A stretch of 9,622 bases of DNA, from assembly GCA_045658165.1 (NCBI GenBank), contig JAZOUN010000148.1:1-9622 (forward strand), read 5' to 3'. How positions within the stretch are numbered: position 1 is the first letter of the stretch; each line of letters begins with the position of its first letter. Below the pieces are notes generated by a model. The model saw only the letters and a list, made by a program, of their open reading frames with translations, had not been told where the DNA came from and did not search any database. The position numbers were made by a program, and so were the translations under genes. Source of the DNA: UBA1081 sp045658165 (GTDB lineage Bacteria > Bacillota > Clostridia > Oscillospirales > Acutalibacteraceae). This document shows, in pieces, positions 1-5,463 of the stretch.

Positions 1-1
1 C

Positions 2-424
2 GGTGCACTCTCAATTGTACGATTCCGTACAGCAATAAAAGAGCCTCTTGATATTGCCTTTTTATTCTGGGCAATCGCTGTGGGTATTGTTCTTGCAGCA
101 GGCATGATTCCTCTTGCAGTTATCGGAAGCGTTATCATCGGTGTGATTCTGCTTGTTTTCGTAAACAAAAAATCACATTGCAATCCCTATATCATCGTTC
201 TTTCTTGTGCTGATTCCGCTTCAGAAAAGAATGCTGTTGATTTCATTAAACACAATGTTCAGAAATGTGTAATCAAAAGCAAATCAGTGCAGAAAGGTCT
301 TATTGAACTCAATTTTGAAATCAGACTCAACAACGAAAACACTGATTTCATAAACACTCTTTCTGATATGCCGGGTGTAAATAACGCAGTACTTGTAAGC
401 TATAACGGTGAATTCATGGGATAA
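2..424 (+). CDS. DUF4956 family membrane protein, 5' end cut off by the window edge
   Basis: This is the C-terminal 140 residues of a membrane protein of the DUF4956 family; the N-terminus lies left of the window. The reading frame is open from base 2. The first in-window GTG (80) sits inside a membrane helix and is not a real start. The stretch GALSIVRFRTAIKEP followed by two hydrophobic helices is typical of this family. After the helices comes a soluble tail of about 80 residues ending in a 'PGVNNAVLVSYNG' type strand, resembling an ACT or ferredoxin-like fold. The molecular function is unknown. In clostridia, DUF4956 genes commonly sit next to a VTC-type polyphosphate polymerase and a CotH kinase gene. 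The next gene here is CotH-like, so this locus fits that pattern, with the VTC gene expected further left. The stop is 11 bases before the next start, so the two are probably co-transcribed. Confidence 0.8.
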   Translation, partial: GALSIVRFRTAIKEPLDIAFLFWAIAVGIVLAAGMIPLAVIGSVIIGVILLVFVNKKSHCNPYIIVLSCADSASEKNAVDFIKHNVQKCVIKSKSVQKGLIELNFEIRLNNENTDFINTLSDMPGVNNAVLVSYNGEFMG

Positions 425-435
425 GGTGAAGAACT

Positions 436-1445
436 ATGTCAACACATAAACATTTTGATAAAATTTGCTGTGTTGTTCTCGCTCTGACCTTGATTGTCTG
501 CGTACTTTTTGTAAATGCCGAAAAATTCGGCATACAAAAAGCTTCAACCGTAATGGGATATGAAAATGCAATTTTTGATAATTCAAAAGTTCATACCATT
601 GATATTGTCATGGATAACTGGGATGAATTTCTTCAGAACTGCAGAAGTGAAGAGTACTATAACTGCTCTGTTGTGATTGATAATGAAGCCTACAAAAATG
701 TTGCCGTCAGAGGCAAAGGAAACACTTCTTTAAGCTCTGTTGATTCCTACGGCAATAACCGTTACAGTTTCAAGATTGAATTTGACCATTATGACAGTTC
801 AAACACTTACAAAGGGCTTGATAAGCTTGTTCTGAATAATATAATTCAGGACAACACTTATATGAAAGACTATCTTACCTATCAGATGATGAACAAAATG
901 GGAGTTGCGGCACCTCTTTGCAGTTATGCTTATATTACAGTCAACGGTGAAGACTGGGGACTTTATCTTGCAGTTGAGGGCGTAGAAGAATCTTTCTTAC
1001 AGCGTAATTACGGTAAAGATTACGGTGAACTTTACAAACCTGACAGCATGAATATGGGCGGCGGTCGAGGCAACGGTAAAGATTTCGATATAAATGCATT
1101 CATGGACAATGAGAACTCCCTTACAAACGAAATAACAACACAGGCAACAACAAAACCTGATACCAATAATGAAGAAACAACAACCGTCATCCCTGATAAC
1201 GGCAATTCAGACTTTCCGCAAATGCCTGAAGGTATGACACCTCCTCAGGAGATTTCCCGTCCGGAAACAATCAGACAAACAGATTTCCGCAACAGCCTGC
1301 TGACGGAAACGGTTTTGACAAAATGCAGACCGCAGCTCAGGGCTATCCGAAAACATCATCTTCATCAGGCATTATGATTATTGTAAGCACACTTATATTG
1401 CTTGCAGGTGTCGGGTTCTGTATTTTTTATAAAAAACACGGCTGA
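436..1445 (+). pseudogene. CotH kinase family protein, apparently missing its catalytic half and frameshifted near the 3' end
   Basis: CotH-family proteins are atypical secretory-pathway protein kinases; in Bacillus, CotH phosphorylates spore-coat proteins. The start follows AAGGTG at 423-428. Seen here: a signal anchor (residues 12-27), the RGKGNTS motif (92-98), the 'NNIIQDNTYMKDYLTYQ' region (134-150), and 'NGEDWGLYLAVEGVEESFLQRNYG...GELYK' (170-201), all typical of the N-terminal half. The sequence then passes straight into a Thr/Pro/Gln-rich linker. The following region with the 'PWDxNxxFG' metal-binding motif, present in family members of usual length (roughly 500-650 residues), is absent. 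The frame with ATG 436 stops at 1377. The neighbouring frame from 1248 carries the natural continuation: a Pro/Gln linker, then the membrane helix GIMIIVSTLILLAGVGFCIF and tail YKKHG, ending at 1445. One extra G at 1248-1249 would join the frames into a 336-residue protein. A sequencing error could explain the slip but not the missing core. Confidence 0.75.
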
Positions 1446-1457
1446 TATATTTTTTTT

Positions 1458-1526
1458 ATCCTCCTTCAAATCTTGACATTAATTATCAAAATGATATAAT
1501 TAATGTGTACAGATTTTAAGGAGGAT
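1458..1526. repeat. Inverted repeat (14 of 15 bp) flanking a promoter, right arm containing the RBS
   Basis: The left arm ATCCTCCTTCAAATC (1458-1472) is the reverse complement of the right arm GATTTTAAGGAGGAT (1512-1526), except at one position. The 39 bases between the arms hold the whole TTGACA/TATAAT promoter, and the right arm holds the AAGGAGG ribosome binding site. Only RNA that reads through from the upstream CotH gene would contain both arms and could fold to hide the RBS. RNA from the local promoter lacks the left arm. A small invertible promoter is the other reading. Confidence 0.6.
1473..1500 (+). promoter_or_regulatory. Sigma-A type promoter for the 1531-3258 operon
   Basis: TTGACA at 1473-1478 and TATAAT at 1495-1500 are both perfect consensus hexamers, with a 16-base spacer. 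Transcription should begin near 1507, giving a very short leader of about 24 bases that contains AAGGAGG (1518-1524), six bases before ATG 1531. The promoter sits between the two arms of a 15-bp inverted repeat (1458-1472 and 1512-1526), described separately. Confidence 0.85.
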
Positions 1527-1530
1527 TTTT

Positions 1531-2700
1531 ATGACATCTATTATTTCTTTTTTCATGGCGTTATATTACTCATTTTTAGCATTTTTCGGCATTCCTTTCA
1601 AAAGTGCGGATCTTGAAGAATCTCCCCTTCCCGATGTTGTGCTTACAGAGGAAGAAAGAGCTGTTCTCACAGCAGCTGTAGACACAGAAACAGCATGGAT
1701 TGCTTCACTTCAGCTCGACAACGGTGCAATCCCCATGACTTACAATGCAAATGCAGATCTTACAGTCAACCCTTATTTCTCAAGCTATGCAGGTCTTGCA
1801 CTGCTTGACAAAGCTGAACTTTATGCAGAAGATGTAAAAGAATACCTTGAGTGGCACTTCGCTCACCTCAATACATCAAAAACTGACTACGCAGGTATTG
1901 ACGGTACAATATATGACCATGTAATCACTGTTAAAGACGGTGTTGTTACAGGTGAAAAAATGCATTCAAGAAAATATGACTCAAGTGACTCTTATGCAGC
2001 TATTTTCCTTACACTGCTCAACAAATATCAGCAGAAAACAGGCGACACTGAATACATATTCTCAAAAAGAGCTGAAATTGCACGTGTTGTAAATGCAATG
2101 ACAGCAACAATGAACAACGGTCTTGCTTTTGCATGTCCCGACTATAAAATCAAATTCCTTATGGATAACAGCGAAGTTTATGAAGGTGCTGTTGCAGCTA
2201 CCGAACTTTTCGAAACAATCATTTATCCTCAGGATAACTCATACAAAAAGACTCTTGACAAATGCAAAGATACAGCAGAAGATGTAGGCAATGCAATCGA
2301 AAGAAAAATGTGGAATCACTACGACGGTCATTATGAAACTGCTCTCAACGCAACAGGTACAGTTGCTTCAAATTTCACATGGTCATCTTTCTATCCCAGT
2401 GCAACATCTCAGCTCTTTGCAATCAGCTGCGGTGTAATCTCTCCCGAAACTAAGAGAGCAAAGAACCTCTATGCAAAGTTCTGTGAGAACCACGATTGGG
2501 AACATCTTAATTTCAACAGTGAGTTCTGCTGGGGTTCTGTTGTTATCGCTGCTGCAAAAATGAACGATAAGGACAGAGTTGTTACTTACATGCACTCATT
2601 CAATGAAAAATTCGGTGATCACAAATATCCCCTTTACTGCGCTGACAGCGCAAGAGTTTCTCTCGGTGCTAACATAATACTTGAAAACGCTGTAAAATAA
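1531..2700 (+). CDS. Secreted (alpha/alpha)6-barrel-like protein, possible glycoside hydrolase of unassigned family
   Basis: This is a 389-residue protein with an N-terminal hydrophobic segment (residues 3-21) that should export or anchor it. The rest reads as a chain of paired helices, as in six-hairpin glycosidase toroids. Supporting stretches are 'ETAWIASLQLDNGAIPM' (53-69), 'YFSSYAGLALLDKAELY' (82-98), 'KYDSSDSYAAIFLTLLNKYQQKTGD' spread over 148-172, and a late 'FCWGSVVIAAAKM' helix. The 'SDS-AA-x-L-x-x-Y-x-x-TGD' spacing is common in that fold. Asp150, Asp153 and Asp212 are possible acidic site residues, but I cannot place the protein in a named GH family, and activity is inference. The start is well supported by AAGGAGG at 1518-1524 and a consensus promoter. 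The YgjV-like gene begins 9 bases after the stop, so the two form an operon. Codon use is smooth (many GCA, CTT, AAA), suggesting good expression. Confidence 0.75.
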   Translation: MTSIISFFMALYYSFLAFFGIPFKSADLEESPLPDVVLTEEERAVLTAAVDTETAWIASLQLDNGAIPMTYNANADLTVNPYFSSYAGLALLDKAELYAEDVKEYLEWHFAHLNTSKTDYAGIDGTIYDHVITVKDGVVTGEKMHSRKYDSSDSYAAIFLTLLNKYQQKTGDTEYIFSKRAEIARVVNAMTATMNNGLAFACPDYKIKFLMDNSEVYEGAVAATELFETIIYPQDNSYKKTLDKCKDTAEDVGNAIERKMWNHYDGHYETALNATGTVASNFTWSSFYPSATSQLFAISCGVISPETKRAKNLYAKFCENHDWEHLNFNSEFCWGSVVIAAAKMNDKDRVVTYMHSFNEKFGDHKYPLYCADSARVSLGANIILENAVK

Positions 2701-2709
2701 GGTATATTA

Positions 2710-3258
2710 ATGACAAAAACAGAACTGATCGCACAAGCTGCCGGCATTCTGGCAATGATATTCAATCTGCTTTCTTATCAGCAGAAAACAAGAAAAGGTG
2801 CAATATTTTTTCAGCTTTTCGGCACAACTTTATTTACAATCAATTTCCTTATGCTCGGCGCAACAGTAGGCGGTCTGATGAACCTTATAGGTGCAATAAG
2901 AGCTGTTATATTTATAAACAAAGAAAAGCTCAGAGCAGACCATATTGCCTGGTTTGTCGGTTTTACCGCAGTTTATCTGACATCTTACATTCTGACATTC
3001 ACCGTACTTGACAAAGAACCGTCTGCAGTGAATCTGATTCTTGAATTCTTACCTGTTATAGGAATGATTGCAACAACACTGAGCTATCGTCTTACAGATG
3101 CTGCTGCAATCAGAAAATTCGGTCTTATCAGTTCCCCCGTATGGCTTATTTATAACATAGCCAATTTCTCCGTAGGCGCAATAATCTGCGAAGTACTCAG
3201 CCTCGGTTCAATCATTATAGGAATTGTAAGACTTGACAGAAAAAAGAAAACAGAATAA
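2710..3258 (+). CDS. YgjV family inner-membrane protein
   Basis: This 182-residue, very hydrophobic protein has about six membrane segments, near residues 8-22, 31-50, 53-69, 80-101, 107-125 and 140-172, and a short charged C-terminus (RLDRKKKTE). The early pattern 'AAGILAMIFNLLSYQQKTRKG...QLFGTTLFTINFLMLGA...LMNLIGAIRAVIF', in short pieces, matches the Imp-YgjV family, whose length is also about 180 residues. Its cellular role is not established. The start codon lies 9 bases after the preceding stop, with a modest AAGGT (2699-2703) as the Shine-Dalgarno, so expression probably depends on the upstream promoter and partly on translational coupling. A strong terminator follows. Pairing with a secreted glycosidase-like protein suggests a transport or envelope role, but nothing in the sequence proves it. 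Confidence 0.75.
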   Translation: MTKTELIAQAAGILAMIFNLLSYQQKTRKGAIFFQLFGTTLFTINFLMLGATVGGLMNLIGAIRAVIFINKEKLRADHIAWFVGFTAVYLTSYILTFTVLDKEPSAVNLILEFLPVIGMIATTLSYRLTDAAAIRKFGLISSPVWLIYNIANFSVGAIICEVLSLGSIIIGIVRLDRKKKTE

Positions 3259-3266
3259 ACAAAATT

Positions 3267-3306
3267 TAAGAATCTGTTTCATTACGAAGCAGATTCTTAT
3301 TTTTAC
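3267..3306 (+). terminator. Intrinsic terminator of the 1531-3258 operon
   Basis: A 14-bp stem (3267-3280 pairing with 3286-3299, one T-G wobble) closes a five-base loop ATTAC and is followed by a T-rich tail (TATTTTTAC). Confidence 0.85.
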
Positions 3307-3319
3307 AACATTTGGCCTA

Positions 3320-3349
3320 TTCACTGTTTTACCTGAACTGTGTTATAAT
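3320..3349 (+). promoter_or_regulatory. Extended -10 promoter for the SH3/C39 peptidase gene
   Basis: TATAAT at 3344-3349 is preceded by TG at 3341-3342, forming an extended -10 element. The best -35 is a weak TTCACT at 3320-3325 with an 18-base spacer, so recognition probably relies on the TG extension. The start of transcription should fall near 3356, inside the palindrome at 3353-3368. The RBS is GAGG at 3388-3391, nine bases before ATG 3401. Confidence 0.65.
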
Positions 3350-3399
3350 GTGCTTGCATATATGCAAGAAACCGCGGTGAAAGAAACGAGGTAAAACAG
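3324..3399. repeat. Perfect 11-bp inverted repeat flanking a -10 element, right arm overlapping the RBS
   Basis: CTGTTTTACCT (3324-3334) is the exact reverse complement of AGGTAAAACAG (3389-3399). The 54 bases between the arms hold the -10 box and the palindrome. The right arm includes AGG of the GAGG ribosome binding site and ends one base before the ATG. This resembles the layout at 1458-1526. Confidence 0.5.
3353..3368. promoter_or_regulatory. Perfect 16-bp palindrome at the predicted transcription start
   Basis: CTTGCATATATGCAAG reads the same on both strands. It starts three bases after the -10 box, so it covers the predicted start of transcription. It could be an operator for a dimeric repressor, or an 8-bp stem at the very 5' end of the mRNA. 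I do not recognise it as a known box. Confidence 0.5.
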
Positions 3400-3400
3400 C

Positions 3401-4360
3401 ATGAAAAAAATATTATCATCACTATTATTGATTATTCTTACAGGAATTCTCTTGTTGCCGATAAACACAAAAGCAGCTTATTCGGATTCAAAAGCAGGAA
3501 TTGTTGCGGTTACAAGCGGGAATCTTAATATACGCTCAGGAAATTCCACATCTTCTGCCGTTATTACAACAGTTGCAAAAAACAAACATATAACACTCAT
3601 ATCGCAATCCGGCTCATGGTGGCGTGTTGAGTATGAAAAAGGAAAATACGGATACTGCCACGCAGATTATATAACTCCCGTAAGTGAAAAAACTGCTTCA
3701 GTTAAAATTACATCGGGCAGTCTTAATGTTCGAAGCGGTGCAAGTCTTTCATCAGCAAGAATTGATTCTCTTTCAAAGGGTGAAATCGTTGTGATACTTT
3801 CAACATCAGGCAGCTGGCACCGTATTCTTTATCACGGAACAAAAACAGGCTATGTAAGTTCTCAGTATCTGTCGGATGCGTCATATTCAGCAATTTTACT
3901 GAATGTTACCGATTTTAAACAGACAGACAAACGTTGGGCAAATGTAATCATTGGCAATTCGGGACAGACAATTGCAAAAATCGGCTGTGCCACAACAGGT
4001 GTTGCAATGATTGAATCCTACCGTTCGGGAAAAAACATATATCCCGATGCCATGTCCAAAAAACTGAATTATTCCTCCACAGGTCTTCTTTACTGGCCGT
4101 CTGATTATACAGCAGTCACATCTGCTTCAGGCTATCTTAATGAAATATACAACCAACTTAAAGCCGGCAGACCCGTTCTTTTAGGTGCAAAAAATTCCTA
4201 CGGAGGTCAGCATTGGGTTGTTATAACAGGATTTTCGGGAGGAGATGTTCTTTCCGCATCTTCATTCAGAATCAACGATCCGGGATCATCAACCAGAACA
4301 AACCTGCAACAGTTTCTGAATGCCTATCCGTACTTTTACAAATTCTTTTATTACAATTAA
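3401..4360 (+). CDS. Secreted protein with two bacterial SH3 domains and a C39-like cysteine peptidase domain
   Basis: This is a 319-residue exported protein. A classic signal peptide (residues 1-25, KK then a Leu/Ile-rich core, ending NTKAA) is followed by two bacterial SH3 domains. SH3-1 spans about 34-93 ('VTSGNLNIRSGNSTSS...GYCHADYI') and SH3-2 about 101-157 ('ITSGSLNVRSGASLSS...GYVSSQYL'). The C-terminal domain (about 166-319) is a peptidase C39-like papain fold. The likely catalytic Cys196 is in 'IGCATTGVAM', His271 in 'QHWVVITG' and Asp293 in 'INDPG'; Gln174 in 'DFKQTDKRW' fits the oxyanion-hole Gln. The SH3 domains probably bind peptidoglycan, so the enzyme likely acts in the cell wall on peptides or exported proteins. 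It could also be a wall amidase or endopeptidase; the target cannot be read from sequence. It is a single-gene unit with its own promoter and terminator. Confidence 0.85.
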   Translation: MKKILSSLLLIILTGILLLPINTKAAYSDSKAGIVAVTSGNLNIRSGNSTSSAVITTVAKNKHITLISQSGSWWRVEYEKGKYGYCHADYITPVSEKTASVKITSGSLNVRSGASLSSARIDSLSKGEIVVILSTSGSWHRILYHGTKTGYVSSQYLSDASYSAILLNVTDFKQTDKRWANVIIGNSGQTIAKIGCATTGVAMIESYRSGKNIYPDAMSKKLNYSSTGLLYWPSDYTAVTSASGYLNEIYNQLKAGRPVLLGAKNSYGGQHWVVITGFSGGDVLSASSFRINDPGSSTRTNLQQFLNAYPYFYKFFYYN

Positions 4361-4368
4361 CAGTTCAA

Positions 4369-4399
4369 AAAAACGACATTCTTCGTGAATGTCGTTTTT
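4369..4399 (+). terminator. Intrinsic terminator after the SH3/C39 peptidase gene
   Basis: CGACATTC (4374-4381) pairs with GAATGTCG (4387-4394) around loop TTCGT. The stem is extended by an A-run on the 5' side (4369-4373) matching the five-T tail (4395-4399). Confidence 0.85.
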
Positions 4400-4436
4400 C
4401 TTATCTGCTTCCTGGATTTTCAATAAGGGAATTTTA

Positions 4437-4465
4437 TTGACACAGCCTTTATCCTATTATATAAT
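4437..4465 (+). promoter_or_regulatory. Consensus sigma-A promoter for the 4514-7710 operon
   Basis: TTGACA (4437-4442), a 17-base spacer and TATAAT (4460-4465) form an ideal housekeeping promoter. The expected start is near 4472, with a leader of about 42 AT-rich bases. The working RBS is probably GAGG at 4502-4505, eight bases before ATG 4514. A second GAGG at 4508-4511 is too close to the start. A short inverted repeat, CAGCCT (4443-4448) with AGGCTG (4503-4508), spans the promoter and RBS; at 6 bp it may be chance. Confidence 0.85.
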
Positions 4466-4513
4466 ATTTTTGTAAAAACAAACACTTTAAATTTTATATA
4501 CGAGGCTGAGGAA

Positions 4514-5446
4514 ATGAAAAAAACATCAATTCGCAAACGGTTGTTGATTTTTATTCTGACAATTCTTATTACCATTCCCGTTATTCACGTACTGGTATCT
4601 GCCGCTGTCAACTGCATAACAGACATAAACAGAAAAACGGACAATATCTGCAATGAAATTATAAACGGTAACATTGCCGTTGCACAATACAATTCAACAG
4701 ACGGCATAAGTGTATACACGGCTGACTCAAACTGGAACAGAAAAGAGGTTTCTGCCGGTTCCGAACTGAGTTTCAGTCATAATATAACAGAAAACATTGA
4801 TGATTATATACGAATCAATGACGATAACGAAATATGCATGACAGGTACTTATGACAACACTGCACTTATCTTTTATGTAAAAGAAACACAGGCAGATCAA
4901 CACACGTTATCTGTTTCATTCAGAGGTATAGATGAAGCAATGTTTTTTGCCGGCATTGAAGACTCTGCTCCTGATATTGACTACACCGTAAGTTACGGAA
5001 GCTTTAACAATTCGGTTTTTGAATGGATAAATCTATTCACACACAACTCAGCATCCTCAGAACTCACCTATTCCGTTGATTACAAAGACTGCTTTTATGA
5101 CGCTGATAAAAATGCGTATCAGATTGTGATAAGAGTCACCGATGGTATGGCAGCATTCACGCAGATCAAACTTGACGGTCTGGAATTTGTGAACATAAAA
5201 GGAGCAAACAAAGACCTCTATTACAAAGACGGAACATTAATGAACAGTGATAATTCTGTTGCGAATGCGTATAACCATGCAAATTTCAACGCATTGACAT
5301 ACCAGATGCAGTCTGACATTTCTTCTGACAGAGAAAATCAGGAAAGTAATTCTTTTTTCTCAGATTTTTTTGATTCAATCAAAGCTTTTCTTCAAAAATT
5401 AGCCAATTTCTTTCAGAAGATTCTCAGCAAAAATGACACAATCTGA
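4514..5446 (+). CDS. Exported protein of unknown function, partner of the GH20 enzyme
   Basis: I do not recognise this 310-residue protein. Residues 1-32 are a signal peptide or anchor: a positively charged start (KKTSIRKR), a hydrophobic core 'LLIFILTILITIPVIHVLV', and a possible cleavage site at SAA. The middle (about 40-260) is Ser/Thr/Asn/Asp-rich and predicted beta-like, with many Tyr and repeated short strands. It has no catalytic motif I can name, which fits an extracellular binding or structural module. Residues 281-304 form a strongly amphipathic helix ('FFSDFFDSIKAFLQKLANFF') with Phe/Ile/Leu on one face. Similar Phe-rich tails occur on exported Ruminococcaceae proteins and may be membrane- or wall-associated; that is inference. 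It has its own consensus promoter, and the GH20 gene starts 17 bases after its stop, so the two should be co-transcribed. Confidence 0.75.
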   Translation: MKKTSIRKRLLIFILTILITIPVIHVLVSAAVNCITDINRKTDNICNEIINGNIAVAQYNSTDGISVYTADSNWNRKEVSAGSELSFSHNITENIDDYIRINDDNEICMTGTYDNTALIFYVKETQADQHTLSVSFRGIDEAMFFAGIEDSAPDIDYTVSYGSFNNSVFEWINLFTHNSASSELTYSVDYKDCFYDADKNAYQIVIRVTDGMAAFTQIKLDGLEFVNIKGANKDLYYKDGTLMNSDNSVANAYNHANFNALTYQMQSDISSDRENQESNSFFSDFFDSIKAFLQKLANFFQKILSKNDTI

Positions 5447-5463
5447 TTAAGGATGTATAAATC

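Noticed and set aside
1141..1200. The ACA/ACAACA-rich stretch as a microsatellite or CRISPR-like repeat
   Set aside because: It is simply codon repetition for a Thr/Glu/Asn-rich surface-protein linker; there is no regular repeat unit or spacer.
4213..4440. A 75-codon frame overlapping the end of the SH3/C39 gene
   Set aside because: It lies in another frame over the catalytic His/Asp region of a well-supported gene and runs through that gene's terminator hairpin.
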